Assembly (NCBI GenBank): GCA_030425195.1
Contig: JAUIAV010000005.1
Span: 205,894-269,893 of the forward strand
Source: Gammaproteobacteria bacterium
GTDB lineage: Bacteria; Pseudomonadota; Gammaproteobacteria; Pseudomonadales; Azotimanducaceae
Direction of reading: 5' to 3'
DNA: 64,000 nucleotides
In this document: positions 47,295 through 56,932 of the stretch, piece after piece
Layout: each line of letters opens with the position of its first letter
Position numbering within the stretch: position 1 is the stretch's first letter
Notes under the pieces: model-generated
The model's database searches: none
Seen by the model: only the letters and a program-made list of their open reading frames with translations
What the model was told of the DNA's origin: nothing
Program-made: the position numbers and the translations under genes

Positions 47295-48416
47295 TTGAAG
47301 GACGGCACAGAAAGTACGATCAGCCGGGCAGACGTCATCGACATGCTGCTCACGGCCGTGGTGGTGGTGGACGCCAGCATGCAGGTCGCCTACATGAATC
47401 CGGCCGCCGAGTCCCTGTTCGGGACCAGCGCGCCCAGGGCGATCGGCCACAGCGCCGACGCCCTCCTCTACGACGACGGCACCAACGTGTTCGGCGTGCT
47501 CTCCGAGACCTTCGAATCCGGTCTCACGCTGACCCGGCGGGCGGCCGAGTTCCGCACCCGGCAGGGCCAGGAGGTCACCGCCGATCTGACCATATCCCTC
47601 GATCCCATCATGGAGTGCCTGGTCATCGAGCTGCAGCCCATCAGCCGCCTGGTGCGCATCAACCGGGACGATCGGGCCCGCTCCTCCTTCAAGACCACCC
47701 GGGAGCTCATCCGTGGCCTCGCTCACGAGGTGAAGAATCCGCTCGGCGGCCTGCGCGGCGCCGCTCAGCTGCTCGAGCGCGAGCTGGATTCCGCGGAACA
47801 GCGCGAGTACACCCAGATCATCATCCATGAAGCCGACCGTCTCTCGGAGCTGGTGGACCGCCTGCTCGGGCCCAACAAGGAGCCTCGAACGGGCCCCTAC
47901 AACATCCACCGCATTCTCGAGCACGTGATCCGGCTGGTGGAAGCCGAGTCCCCGGGCGAGGTCGCTTTCGAGCGCGACTACGATCCCAGCCTGCCGGAGC
48001 TGTCCGGCGACGAGGACCAGATCATTCAGGCCCTTCTGAATATGGTGCGCAATGCCGCCCAGTCCCTGATCGAGCACGCGGGCACGCGCAATCCCACCAT
48101 CACCCTGCGCACCCGTGTGGTGCGCACCTTCACCATCAGCGGCGTCAAGCACCGAATGGTGGCGCAGATCGACATCATCGATAACGGGCCCGGCATCGAC
48201 GAATCAATGATCGACGAGATTTTTTACCCGATGATCACCACACGGGCGGGCGGCACCGGACTGGGACTTGCGATCACCCAGTCCGTGATCGGGCAGCACG
48301 GCGGGGTGATCGAGTGCGAGAGCCACCCCGGTCACACCTGTTTTTCAGTCTTTCTACCCCTGGAGACCGCGGAAGCCGCCGCGGACCAGGAGAACAACGG
48401 AACCGAGAACGCATGA
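47295..48416 (+). CDS. glnL: nitrogen regulation sensor kinase NtrB (NRII)
   Basis: A 373-residue soluble histidine kinase. A PAS domain (about 12-115, VVVDASMQVAYMNPAAESLFG) is followed by the dimerisation/phospho-acceptor box with His144 (GLAHEVKNPLGGLRGAAQLL) and an ATPase domain (N-box LNMVRNAAQSL, G1 DNGPGID, TTRAGGTGLGLAI). It phosphorylates NtrC under nitrogen limitation, with PII proteins switching it to phosphatase. The start appears to be TTG at 47295; the next ATG (47343) would remove the beginning of the PAS domain. Stop overlaps ntrC (ATGA). Confidence 0.95.
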   Translation: MKDGTESTISRADVIDMLLTAVVVVDASMQVAYMNPAAESLFGTSAPRAIGHSADALLYDDGTNVFGVLSETFESGLTLTRRAAEFRTRQGQEVTADLTISLDPIMECLVIELQPISRLVRINRDDRARSSFKTTRELIRGLAHEVKNPLGGLRGAAQLLERELDSAEQREYTQIIIHEADRLSELVDRLLGPNKEPRTGPYNIHRILEHVIRLVEAESPGEVAFERDYDPSLPELSGDEDQIIQALLNMVRNAAQSLIEHAGTRNPTITLRTRVVRTFTISGVKHRMVAQIDIIDNGPGIDESMIDEIFYPMITTRAGGTGLGLAITQSVIGQHGGVIECESHPGHTCFSVFLPLETAEAAADQENNGTENA

Positions 48417-49831
48417 GCAACAGAGTCTGGGTCGTCGACGACGACCGCTCCATCCGCTGGGTGCTCGAGAAGGCCATGACCCAGGCGGGTATCTCCATCT
48501 CCGCATTCGCGTCCGCGGACCACGCCATGCACCACCTGCACGACGAACGGCCCAGCGCCGTGATCACCGACGTGCGCATGCCGGGCACCGACGGACTCGA
48601 TTTCATCCAGCACATTCACGATGCCTATCCGGACCTGCCGGTGATCATAATGACCGCCCACTCCGACCTGGACAGCGCCATCAGCGCCTACCAGAGCGGG
48701 GCCTTCGAGTACCTGCCGAAACCCTTCGACGTGGACGAGGCACTCGCCATCGTCAAACGCGCGATAGCGGCAGCCGCCGAGCTCGCAGACGAGGAGCCGG
48801 CGGTGTCCGAGCCCGACGAGCGGGCCATGCAGCAGGAGATCATCGGTCAGGCGCCGGCCATGCAGGAGGTGTTCCGGGCCATCGGCCGCCTGGCCAACTC
48901 GAACGTGAGCGTGCTGATCCGGGGTGCTTCCGGCTCCGGCAAGGAGCTGGTCGCTCAGGCTCTGCACCGGCACAGCCCGCGCGCCCAGGGCACCTTCGTG
49001 GCGCTCAACATGGCCGCCATTCCCCGGGAACTGGTGGAATCCGAGCTCTTCGGCCACGAGAAAGGTGCCTTCACCGGGGCCAACACCCGGCGGGTCGGCC
49101 GGTTCGAGCAGGCGAACGGGGGCACGCTCTTTCTCGACGAGATCGGCGACATGCCTCAGGACACCCAGACCCGGCTGCTGCGCGTGCTGGCCGACGGAGA
49201 GTTCTACCGGGTGGGCGGTCACTCGCCCATCAAGGTGGACGTGCGCATCATCGCGGCCACCCACCAGAACCTGGAAGACCGGGTCCGGGAAGGCAGCTTC
49301 CGGGAAGACCTGTTCCACCGGCTGAACGTGATCAGCGTGCATGTGCCCACCCTGTCGGAGCGGCGTTCCGACATCCCGCTGCTGGCCCGGCACTTCCTGG
49401 AACGGGCCGCCGCCGAGCTCGGCGAGGAGGCGAAGATCCTGCGCCCGGAAACCATGGAGTACATGAGCGCGCTGCCCTGGCCGGGTAACGTGCGCCAGCT
49501 GGAAAATACCTGCCGCTGGCTGACGGTGATGGCCTCCGGCCGGGAGATCCATCCGGACGACCTGCCGCCCGAGCTGAAGACCGAGGACGTGGCCGAACCC
49601 CAGGAAGGTGTGCGCTGGGAAAAGGCCCTCGAGCGCTGGGCCGAGCGGGCCGCCAGCGAACCGGCGGAGAAGCCGCTGCTGGACATCACCACGCCGAAGT
49701 ACGAGGAGGTGATGATCCGCGTGGCGCTGCGCCAGACCGGCGGCCGGCGCCAGGACGCCGCCAGGCTGCTCGGCTGGGGGCGCAACACGCTGACCCGGAA
49801 GATTTCGGAGCTGCACCTGAACGATCTATGA
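48413..49831 (+). CDS. glnG: nitrogen regulation response regulator NtrC (NRI)
   Basis: A 472-residue sigma-54 activator. The receiver domain has phospho-acceptor Asp53 (ITDVRMPGTDG) and TAHSD/KPFD motifs; the AAA+ domain has Walker A GASGSGKE (171-178; usually GESGTGKE), the sigma-54-contacting GAFTGA loop (218-223), Walker B TLFLDEIGDMP, and the WPGNVRQLEN region. A Fis-type helix-turn-helix closes the protein (QDAARLLGWGRNTLTRKISEL). Expected to act at the glnA enhancer sites and the ntrBC operator in this window. Confidence 0.97.
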   Translation: MSNRVWVVDDDRSIRWVLEKAMTQAGISISAFASADHAMHHLHDERPSAVITDVRMPGTDGLDFIQHIHDAYPDLPVIIMTAHSDLDSAISAYQSGAFEYLPKPFDVDEALAIVKRAIAAAAELADEEPAVSEPDERAMQQEIIGQAPAMQEVFRAIGRLANSNVSVLIRGASGSGKELVAQALHRHSPRAQGTFVALNMAAIPRELVESELFGHEKGAFTGANTRRVGRFEQANGGTLFLDEIGDMPQDTQTRLLRVLADGEFYRVGGHSPIKVDVRIIAATHQNLEDRVREGSFREDLFHRLNVISVHVPTLSERRSDIPLLARHFLERAAAELGEEAKILRPETMEYMSALPWPGNVRQLENTCRWLTVMASGREIHPDDLPPELKTEDVAEPQEGVRWEKALERWAERAASEPAEKPLLDITTPKYEEVMIRVALRQTGGRRQDAARLLGWGRNTLTRKISELHLNDL

Positions 49832-49863
49832 TCCTGGCGCTCAGCGCTGTCCGGATCCGCCCC

Positions 49864-50331
49864 ATGCCATTCCACATCGTTCTTTATCAGCCGGAGATCC
49901 CGCCGAACACCGGCAACGTCATGCGCCTGGCCGCCAATACGGGCGCCACGCTGCATCTGGTGGAACCGCTCGGCTTCGAACTCGATGACACCCGCATGCG
50001 GCGGGCCGGACTCGACTACCGGGAATTTGCAGACGTGCGCGTGCACGCGGATCTGGCCGCCTGCCTCCATGAGACCGGCAGCGAGCGGGTTTTCGCGCTG
50101 TCCACCCGCGGCCGGCGGCTCTACGCGGATGCGGACTTCGAGCCGGGCGACGTGCTGCTGTTCGGTCCGGAAACCCGGGGCCTGCCGCAGGCCCTGCTGG
50201 AGGAGCTCGGCGGGGAACGGGTGCTGCGTCTGCCCATGCAGCCGGTTTCCCGGTCCATGAACCTGGCAAACAGTGTCGCCGTGGTGATCTATGAAGCCTG
50301 GCGGCAGACGGGGTTCAGCGGCGGCCGTTGA
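49864..50331 (+). CDS. trmL: tRNA (cytidine(34)-2'-O)-methyltransferase TrmL
   Basis: About 155 residues from the ATG at 49864, where the conserved FHIVLYQPEIPPNTGNVMRLAANTG begins; an upstream ATG at 49828 overlapping the ntrC stop would add 12 residues. The SPOUT knot motifs LLFGPETRGLP and RLPMQPVSRSMNLANSVAVVIYEAWRQ (in two adjacent parts) are intact. TrmL methylates the wobble ribose of tRNA-Leu isoacceptors. It lies between ntrC and a convergent secB, as in Pseudomonas. Confidence 0.94.
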   Translation: MPFHIVLYQPEIPPNTGNVMRLAANTGATLHLVEPLGFELDDTRMRRAGLDYREFADVRVHADLAACLHETGSERVFALSTRGRRLYADADFEPGDVLLFGPETRGLPQALLEELGGERVLRLPMQPVSRSMNLANSVAVVIYEAWRQTGFSGGR

Positions 50332-50346
50332 GGCAGCTGCCGGAAA

Positions 50347-50844
50347 TCAGTGCGTAACCGGGGATTCCCTGCCCGCCTGACTCTCCGCGTGGCGCCGGGC
50401 TTCCTCGTAGGCGGCCTCGAAGTTGATGGGCACCAGGTTCAGCGCGGGAAAGCCGCCGCGAACCACGAGGGAATCCACCGCCTCGCGCACATAGGGAAAC
50501 AGCGTCGTCGGACAGAAGATGCCGATGGTCCGCCGGATGATCTCCTCCGGAAGCCCTTCCATCTGAAACAGTCCCGCCTGCTGCACCTCGGCGATGAAAG
50601 CCGTCTTGCCCTCGAGCTTTGCCGTGACCGTGACCGTCACCACCACCTCGAAGTGATGCTCCGCCACGCGCTCCGAGCGCGTATTGATGTTGAGCTCGAT
50701 TTCCGGTTTCCAGGTCTGCTGGAACATGGCCGGCGTGTTGGGAGATTCGAAAGACGAATCCTTGAGATAGAGCTTCTCGATCCGCACCTGACCCTGAGCC
50801 GGGCGCTCGCCTTCCGCATCGGTCGGGTTGTCCGCTTCGCTCAC
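50347..50844 (-). CDS. secB: protein-export chaperone SecB
   Basis: About 165 residues. The GTG at 50844 overlaps the rhodanese stop (GTGA) and gives an N-terminus MSEADN like other SecB proteins; an ATG at 50877 inside the rhodanese gene is the alternative (176 aa). Core motifs: QVRIEKLYLKDSSFESPN, FQQTWKPEIELNINT, VTVTAKLEGKTAFIAEVQQAGLF, and CPTTLFPYVREAVDSLVVRGGFP. The tetramer holds preproteins unfolded and delivers them to SecA. Confidence 0.94.
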   Translation of the reverse strand: MSEADNPTDAEGERPAQGQVRIEKLYLKDSSFESPNTPAMFQQTWKPEIELNINTRSERVAEHHFEVVVTVTVTAKLEGKTAFIAEVQQAGLFQMEGLPEEIIRRTIGIFCPTTLFPYVREAVDSLVVRGGFPALNLVPINFEAAYEEARRHAESQAGRESPVTH

Positions 50845-51257
50845 GACTTCACCACCGGCAGGCTCTGATTGCGCCATTCCGCCACGCCGCCGGTCAGGCG
50901 GCTCACCTGCTGGAAGCCGTTCTTGCGCAGCAGCGTACCGGCCGCGCCCGAGTGCTGACCCATCTTGCAGGCCACCACCAGCGGCCGTTCCTTGTAGTCC
51001 TTGAGCTCCGACAACCTGGACTCCAGGGCCGAATAGGGAATGTTGAGCGCATCGACGATGTGACCGGCCTCGAATTCCTTCTTCTCGCGCACATCCAGCA
51101 CCACGGCGTTCTGCCGGTTCACCAGATCCACGAGCTGCTGCGCGGAAACGGACTGACCGCCGCGCTGGGTCTCGTTCCGGATGAACAGCGCGAGCAGCAG
51201 AATGAAGGTGCCAACCAGAAACGGATGATTACCGATGAAGGTGAAGAGCTGATCCAT
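50841..51257 (-). CDS. membrane-anchored rhodanese-like protein
   Basis: A 138-residue protein with one N-terminal membrane helix ([14 protein letters not shown], about 13-26) and a rhodanese domain (about 37-135). Active-site Cys97 lies in [14 protein letters not shown] and the CDC25-like loop is intact; [21 protein letters not shown] is the usual N-terminal motif. Predicted sulfurtransferase at the cytoplasmic face. In Pseudomonas a glutaredoxin gene separates it from secB; here the two genes overlap. It is divergent from gpmI (85 bp). Confidence 0.9.
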   Translation of the reverse strand: MDQLFTFIGNHPFLVGTFILLLALFIRNETQRGGQSVSAQQLVDLVNRQNAVVLDVREKKEFEAGHIVDALNIPYSALESRLSELKDYKERPLVVACKMGQHSGAAGTLLRKNGFQQVSRLTGGVAEWRNQSLPVVKS

Positions 51258-51342
51258 ACTCTCGGAAGCGGTTCTCGAAAAGACGCGCGATTATACACAC
51301 CCCGCTCTGCTAAAATGCGCTCCCCTGACAGCCACCCCGGGC

Positions 51343-52902
51343 ATGCCCTTGAAGACACCCACGGTACTCATCGTTCTGGATGGTTTCGGTTACAGCGAAG
51401 ACCCGGAAGGTAACGCCATCGCCGCCGCCAGCACCCCGAACTGGGACCGCTACTGGCAGGAAGCGCCGCACACCCTGATCTCCGGCTCCGGCACCGATGT
51501 GGGTCTTCCGGCCGGTCAGATGGGCAATTCCGAGGTGGGACACATGAATCTGGGCGCCGGACGGGTGGTCTATCAGGACCTGACCCGCATCAACCGGGCC
51601 ATCGAGCAGGGCGAGTTCGCGAAGAACCGGGCCCTGAACCGCTGCTTCGACCGGGTGGAAACCAGCGGCGGCACGCTGCACGTGATGGGGCTCCTGTCCC
51701 CCGGCGGCGTGCACAGCCACGAAGACCAGATATTCGCCCTGCTCGAGATCGCCGCGGCGCGCGGTCTCAGGCAGGTGATGCTGCATGCCTTCCTGGACGG
51801 TCGTGATACCCCGCCGCGCAGCGCCAGGGCGTCGCTGGAAAAGGCGGAGGCCCTGTTCAGGAAGCTGGGAAATGGTCATGTGGCCTCAATCTGCGGCCGC
51901 TACTACGCCATGGACCGGGACCGCCGCTGGGATCGGGTGAGCCGTGCCTACAAGCTCCTCGTGCGGGGAGAGGCGCCCTTCCATACCGCGTCCGCGGTAG
52001 AGGGTCTGGAGCAGGCTTATCAGCGGGACGAAGGCGACGAGTTCGTCCAGCCCACGGCCGTGCATGCGCCGGATGCGCTGCCCGTCCGTTTCGTGGACGG
52101 CGACGCGGTGGTGTTCATGAATTTCCGCGCCGACCGTGCCCGGCAGATCACCCGTGCGATCCTCGACGAGTCCTTCGACGGGTTCGAACGGCGCACCACG
52201 GTCAGGCTCGCCGATTTCGTCATGCTCACCCGGTATGCGGACGATATCGACACGTCCTGCGCCTTCGACACGCCCGTGCTCACCAACACCCTGGGTGAGT
52301 TCGTGGCTGACAGCGGCCGCTCACAACTGCGGATCGCGGAGACGGAGAAATACGCCCACGTGACCTTTTTCTTCTCAGGCGGCCGGGAAGAACCATTCAC
52401 AGGCGAGAAGCGCCTGCTGATTCCCTCCCCGAAGGTCGCCACCTACGACCTGGCACCGGAGATGAGTGCTGCAAAAGTGACCGAGGAACTGGTGGCCGCG
52501 ATCCGCTCCGGCGAGTTCGATCTGATCGTCTGCAACTACGCCAACGGGGACATGGTGGGCCATACGGGCATTTTCGAAGCCGCGGTCAGGGCCGTGGAAA
52601 CCCTGGACGTCTGCCTCGGCCGGCTGGAGGCTGCGCTTACCGAGGTGGGCGGACAGATGCTGATCACCGCCGATCACGGCAACGTGGAGCAGATGCTCGA
52701 CCATGTCTCCGAGCAGGCGCACACCGCTCACACGAGCGAGCCGGTGCCTCTGGTCTACATCGGTCCGGAGACGGTGACCTTCGCGGACGGCGGCACGCTG
52801 GCGGATGTGGCACCCACCCTGCTCGAACTCATGCACATGGACATCCCCGCAGAGATGACCGGAAAATCGCTGGTGACCGTTTCAGCACTCGAGAGCGCTT
52901 GA
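51343..52902 (+). CDS. gpmI: 2,3-bisphosphoglycerate-independent phosphoglycerate mutase
   Basis: A 519-residue Mn-dependent mutase interconverting 3- and 2-phosphoglycerate. It has the alkaline-phosphatase-fold metal site VLIVLDGFG, catalytic Ser63 in [31 protein letters not shown] and the late [15 protein letters not shown] and [10 protein letters not shown] motifs that complete the two-metal centre. Length is typical. Its TGA overlaps the TTG start of envC. Confidence 0.97.
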   Translation: MPLKTPTVLIVLDGFGYSEDPEGNAIAAASTPNWDRYWQEAPHTLISGSGTDVGLPAGQMGNSEVGHMNLGAGRVVYQDLTRINRAIEQGEFAKNRALNRCFDRVETSGGTLHVMGLLSPGGVHSHEDQIFALLEIAAARGLRQVMLHAFLDGRDTPPRSARASLEKAEALFRKLGNGHVASICGRYYAMDRDRRWDRVSRAYKLLVRGEAPFHTASAVEGLEQAYQRDEGDEFVQPTAVHAPDALPVRFVDGDAVVFMNFRADRARQITRAILDESFDGFERRTTVRLADFVMLTRYADDIDTSCAFDTPVLTNTLGEFVADSGRSQLRIAETEKYAHVTFFFSGGREEPFTGEKRLLIPSPKVATYDLAPEMSAAKVTEELVAAIRSGEFDLIVCNYANGDMVGHTGIFEAAVRAVETLDVCLGRLEAALTEVGGQMLITADHGNVEQMLDHVSEQAHTAHTSEPVPLVYIGPETVTFADGGTLADVAPTLLELMHMDIPAEMTGKSLVTVSALESA

Positions 52903-54068
52903 ACCGACTGAGACCTTCTTCCCTGCGACGATGGACTGCCCGCATTGCCGGCGGTCTGCTTCTCATCCTCTCCTGTGGGCCGGTCGCTGCCGCCGAGCTG
53001 GAAGATCCCGCCACCGCCAAGAAGGCTCTGGATGCGGTTGTGGAGAAACTGAACGCCCTGGACCGCTGGATCAACGACGCGGAAAAGCAGCGCGTACGCT
53101 GGCTCAAGGACGTGCAGGAGAAAGACCGGGAGGTGGCCACCGTGGCGAAGTCGGTGGAGGAAGCGAGCGGCGCGCTGAAATCCGTGGAGCGGGAGATCGC
53201 CACCCTCGCCGCCGAGCAGAAAACCCTGGAAGCCGAGCGTACTGAGCAGGCGCGCCGGATCGGCGAGCATCTGGCGGCCAGCTACCGCATTTCCGGGCAG
53301 GACTTTCTGAAGCTGCTGCTCAATCAGGAATCGCCGGACACCTTCGAGCGGATGGCCCGCTACCACCGCTATTTCACCGACGCCCGCCTGGACGCCCTGG
53401 ATGACTACCGGGAAACTCTGGATGATCTGGCGGACAACCGGTTCAAGCTCGAAACCCGGGCGGACGAGGCCAGGGAACGACAGAAGGAACTCGAGGCCAG
53501 GGAACAGACCCTGGTGACGGAACGCCGTGAGCGCCAGGACCTGCTGAGCGAGCTCGACCGGGAAATGGAAGGCAGGACGTCCGAGCGTGAACGCCTCATC
53601 GCCGACCGCACCCGGCTGGAGCAGCTCTTTGCCGAGCTCTCCCGCCGTGCCACCGAGCTCGATGGATCGGCCTTCGTTGCACGCAAAGGGAGTCTGCCCT
53701 GGCCGCTCAAGGGGCGCGTGACCAACGCCTTCGGTCAGTCACGTGCCGATGGCCGGCTCACGTGGCACGGCATGCTGATTGCCGCCGACGAAGGCACGGA
53801 AGTGAAGTCCGTCTTCCGGGGACGAGTAGTCTTCGCGAACTGGCTGCGCGGATTCGGTCTGCTCACCATCATCGACCACGGGGGCGGCTTCATGACCCTC
53901 TACGGCCATGCGGACGTGCTGCTGAAAACCGTCGGTGACTGGGCCGAAGGCGGTGAAGTGATCGCACGTGCCGGCAAGTCCGGCGGCCAGCAGATCAGCG
54001 GTCTGTACTTTGAAGTACGTCAAAAAGGCGCTGCACGGGATCCGATAGCATGGCTGCAAAGGCGGTGA
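52899..54068 (+). CDS. envC: murein hydrolase activator EnvC
   Basis: A 389-residue exported protein. The start is a TTG overlapping the gpmI stop (TTGA). A signal peptide (cleavage near AAA-ELE) is followed by a long coiled coil (about 40-255) and a C-terminal LytM domain. The LytM metal site is degenerate: [11 protein letters not shown] lacks the usual Asp and SGLYFEVR replaces the HxH motif, as in true EnvC, which activates amidases rather than cutting peptidoglycan. Acts at the septum through FtsEX. gpmI-envC-ctpA-yibQ is a conserved order. Confidence 0.93.
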   Translation: MNRLRPSSLRRWTARIAGGLLLILSCGPVAAAELEDPATAKKALDAVVEKLNALDRWINDAEKQRVRWLKDVQEKDREVATVAKSVEEASGALKSVEREIATLAAEQKTLEAERTEQARRIGEHLAASYRISGQDFLKLLLNQESPDTFERMARYHRYFTDARLDALDDYRETLDDLADNRFKLETRADEARERQKELEAREQTLVTERRERQDLLSELDREMEGRTSERERLIADRTRLEQLFAELSRRATELDGSAFVARKGSLPWPLKGRVTNAFGQSRADGRLTWHGMLIAADEGTEVKSVFRGRVVFANWLRGFGLLTIIDHGGGFMTLYGHADVLLKTVGDWAEGGEVIARAGKSGGQQISGLYFEVRQKGAARDPIAWLQRR

Positions 54069-54090
54069 GCCTCCAATACACTCTTATCCC

Positions 54091-55269
54091 ATGCATCTCC
54101 GTCCTCTGACACTCATCGGCATCGTGCTCTCCATGGTGAGCGGCATCGCCCTCGGCATCTCGGGCTACCACATGTGGCTCGACTACCGTGGCGAAACGCC
54201 GGAATCGCAGGCCTTCGACGAAGTGCTGAACCAGGTGCATGCCAGCTATGTGAACGAGGTGGACCGGCGGGAGCTGGTCTCCAGCGCCCTGAGGGGCATG
54301 CTGGGCGAGCTGGACGATCATTCCAACTACCTGGATGAGCAGGACTACGTGGGTCTCCAGGAGGAAACCAACGGCCGCTTCGGCGGCGTGGGTGTGGAGC
54401 TCGGTCTGATGGACGACTATTTCACCGTGATCGCACCGCTCGACGACACGCCGGCGGAACGCGCGGGCCTGAGATCCGGCGACCGGATCATCGCGCTGAA
54501 TTCGGAATCGCTGAAGGGCCGGCATCTGATGGACGTGGTCACCCTGCTGCGGGGTGAGCCCGGATCCGACCTGATTCTCACCATCGATCGGGTTGGACAG
54601 GACGCGCCTTTCGACGTGCCGCTCACCCGCGCCGAGATCCAGGTTGCCAGCGTGAAGGGCGAGCTCATCGAACCGGGCTACGGATACATCCGCATCTCCC
54701 AGTTCCAGTCGAACACGGCAAACGAATTCAACCGGGCCCTGGACGCGCTCGAGGACGAGAACGACGAGCCGCTGGCCGGCCTGATCCTCGATCTGCGCAA
54801 CAACCCCGGCGGCGTGCTGCAGGCTTCCGTATCGGTGGCGGACGCGTTCCTGACCGACGGCCTGATCGTCTATACGGAAGGCCGGCTGCCCTCGAGCCAT
54901 CTGAAGTACCGGGCTTCCGGCCGGGACGCGCTGGACGGCCGCCCCATGGTCGTGCTGATCAATCAGGGTTCCGCTTCCGCCGCGGAGATCGTTGCCGGCG
55001 CGCTCCAGGACCATCAGCGCGCGCGCCTGATCGGCGTCAAGAGCTACGGCAAGGGCTCAGTGCAGTCGGTCATGCCCCTGTCCGGCGAACGCGCGCTGAA
55101 GCTGACCACCGCCTACTACTACACACCGAGCGGCCGGACCATTCACAAATCCGGCATCGAACCGGACATCGTTTACGACGCCGAGGACGACGAGTCCGGT
55201 CTCATGGCCGAAGCACTCGCCACCCTGAAGGATGAAGAGGCCAGAGAAGGTCTGCACGCCCGACTTTGA
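54091..55269 (+). CDS. ctpA: carboxy-terminal processing protease CtpA (S41 family)
   Basis: A 392-residue periplasmic protease with an N-terminal signal/anchor segment (IGIVLSMVSGIALGISGY), a PDZ domain (about 90-175, RFGGVGVELGL, PAERAGLRSGDRI) and an S41 catalytic core. The nucleophile is Ser296 (NQGSASAAEIVAGAL) with Lys321 (KSYGKGSVQ) as base. In Pseudomonas, CtpA degrades peptidoglycan cross-link hydrolases together with an adaptor; similar substrates are likely here, given its neighbour EnvC. Confidence 0.94.
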   Translation: MHLRPLTLIGIVLSMVSGIALGISGYHMWLDYRGETPESQAFDEVLNQVHASYVNEVDRRELVSSALRGMLGELDDHSNYLDEQDYVGLQEETNGRFGGVGVELGLMDDYFTVIAPLDDTPAERAGLRSGDRIIALNSESLKGRHLMDVVTLLRGEPGSDLILTIDRVGQDAPFDVPLTRAEIQVASVKGELIEPGYGYIRISQFQSNTANEFNRALDALEDENDEPLAGLILDLRNNPGGVLQASVSVADAFLTDGLIVYTEGRLPSSHLKYRASGRDALDGRPMVVLINQGSASAAEIVAGALQDHQRARLIGVKSYGKGSVQSVMPLSGERALKLTTAYYYTPSGRTIHKSGIEPDIVYDAEDDESGLMAEALATLKDEEAREGLHARL

Positions 55270-55352
55270 GGGCTGCCGGTGTGCAAAGCGCTGGCAATCG
55301 AATCGCATCGTCTCTATTCTGCAGTGCCTGACGAGCCACGGATCAGGCAGCC

Positions 55353-56258
55353 TTGCCAAGCCCCGGTACTGTTAGGAACGCCTCCCCGCATCGGGCCTTC
55401 TCCCGGAATACGCTGACCGCCGCATTTCTCGCGTTGATCCTGCACGCCATCCCCTCCTTGAACGTCCAGGCCAATGACCTGGTCGGGCCGCTTTCACTCG
55501 AACAACGCAGCGATCCCGTCCGGATCGCCATCGTCATCGACGACGTGGGCTACAGCCTGGCGCGGGCAGAAGAGATCATGGCCCTGCCCCGGGAGCTCAC
55601 TCTGGGCATGCTGCCTTATGCCCCGCATGCGCTGGAGATCGCCGAGCGTGCCCATGCCTCGGGCCGGGAAATCATTCTGCATCAGCCCATGGAACCCGTG
55701 GCCGCCCGGCGCCTCGAACCGGGCACTCTGGCGCTGGACATGACCCCGGATGCCTTCACCGCCCAGTTCGAGGCCGCCCTCGAGCGGCTGCCGAACGTGA
55801 CCGGCGTGAACAATCACACGGGCAGCCTGCTCACCGCGCACCGGCTGCCCATGGAACAGCTCATGACCGGCATCGCCCGCCGGGGGCTGTTCTTTCTCGA
55901 CAGCCGCACCACACCGCACACGGTGGCGGAGTCCACCGCCCGGGCGCTGGACGTACCGACCATCCGGCGCGACGTGTTCCTCGATCACATCCCGTCCGAA
56001 TCCCATCTGGCAAAGGCTTTCGAGCAGAGCCTGGCCATCGCCCGCAAACGCGGACAGGCCGTGGTGATTGCCCATCCCTACCCGATCACCGTGTCGTTTC
56101 TCGAGAGGACACTGGCGGCACTGCCGGAAGACGTGAAGCTCAGCACCCTGAGCGATCTGGTGGAAGCGCCCCGGGCGCGGCGCGAGGCGATCAGCCGTCC
56201 AGGAGGGATTGTCCTGCTCGGAAATCCAGCGTCCCCGCATATATCGCCCGGCCTGTGA
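55353..56258 (+). CDS. divergent polysaccharide deacetylase family protein (YibQ-like)
   Basis: A 301-residue exported protein; the only early start in frame is TTG at 55353. A signal peptide (hydrophobic LTAAFLALILHAIP) is followed by the YibQ/DUF610 domain: IAIVIDDVGYSLARAEEIM, LGMLPYAPHA, EIILHQPMEP, GVNNHTGSLLT, FFLDSRTT and VVIAHPYPITV. These replace classical NodB motifs, and no deacetylase substrate is established. The 3' 68 bp overlap the convergent hisA gene. Confidence 0.9.
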   Translation: MPSPGTVRNASPHRAFSRNTLTAAFLALILHAIPSLNVQANDLVGPLSLEQRSDPVRIAIVIDDVGYSLARAEEIMALPRELTLGMLPYAPHALEIAERAHASGREIILHQPMEPVAARRLEPGTLALDMTPDAFTAQFEAALERLPNVTGVNNHTGSLLTAHRLPMEQLMTGIARRGLFFLDSRTTPHTVAESTARALDVPTIRRDVFLDHIPSESHLAKAFEQSLAIARKRGQAVVIAHPYPITVSFLERTLAALPEDVKLSTLSDLVEAPRARREAISRPGGIVLLGNPASPHISPGL

Positions 56259-56928
56259 TGGCACCCATCAGCGTGCCCCGGGCGTTCTGAAAAGCAGCCT
56301 TGAGCGCCGCCAGATCCTCGAGGCTCGTCACCCCGCCCGACGCGATCACCGGGATCTCCGTGGCTTCCGCCATCCGCACGGTGGCTTCCACATTCACCCC
56401 GGTGAGCATGCCGTCCCGGGCGATGTCCGTGTAGACGATGCCGGCCAGCGGCAGCGCGGCGGTTGCCCGGGCGAAGGCGATGGCCTCCACCGAGGAAGTC
56501 TCATCCCAGCCGGCGACGGCCAGCATGCCGTCTCTCGCATCGAGACCCAGGATCAGCCGGCCGGGAAATTCTTCCGCCGCCGCTTCGAGAAACGCCGGTT
56601 CCTCGATGGCCTTGGTGCCGACGATGGCGTGGGAAATGCCTGCCTCCAGATAGGCGGCAATGGTTGCCGAATCCCGGATCCCGCCACCCACCTGCACGGG
56701 CACCTCACCCATGGCTTCGGTAATCGCCTGGATCACGGGCCGGTTTTTTGGCTCTCCGGCAAAGGCGCCGTCCAGATCAACCAGATGCAGACGCCGGCAG
56801 CCGAGCGCCTTCCAGTGCAGGGCCGTGGCCACCGGGTCGTCCGAGAAGACAGTGACTTCGTCGATGCGGCCCTGCTTCAGGCGCACGCACTTCCCATCTT
56901 TCAGATCGATGGCAGGTATCAGGAGCAT
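56191..56928 (-). CDS. hisA: phosphoribosylformimino-AICAR ribotide isomerase
   Basis: A 245-residue TIM-barrel isomerase of histidine synthesis. Both catalytic aspartates are in place (IPAIDLKDG with Asp8, and LGLDARDG around residue 129); phosphate-binding GGGIRD and ASGGVTSLEDL are clear. It lies only 4 bp downstream of hisB. The usual partners hisH (between hisB and hisA) and hisF (after hisA) are not in this window. Its 3' end overlaps the convergent yibQ-like gene by 68 bp. Confidence 0.97.
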   Translation of the reverse strand: MLLIPAIDLKDGKCVRLKQGRIDEVTVFSDDPVATALHWKALGCRRLHLVDLDGAFAGEPKNRPVIQAITEAMGEVPVQVGGGIRDSATIAAYLEAGISHAIVGTKAIEEPAFLEAAAEEFPGRLILGLDARDGMLAVAGWDETSSVEAIAFARATAALPLAGIVYTDIARDGMLTGVNVEATVRMAEATEIPVIASGGVTSLEDLAALKAAFQNARGTLMGAITGRAIYAGTLDFRAGQSLLDG

Positions 56929-56932
56929 GGGG

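Noticed and set aside
52899..54068. Active LytM endopeptidase
   Set aside because: The metal-binding residues are replaced, as in EnvC, so it is called as an activator instead.
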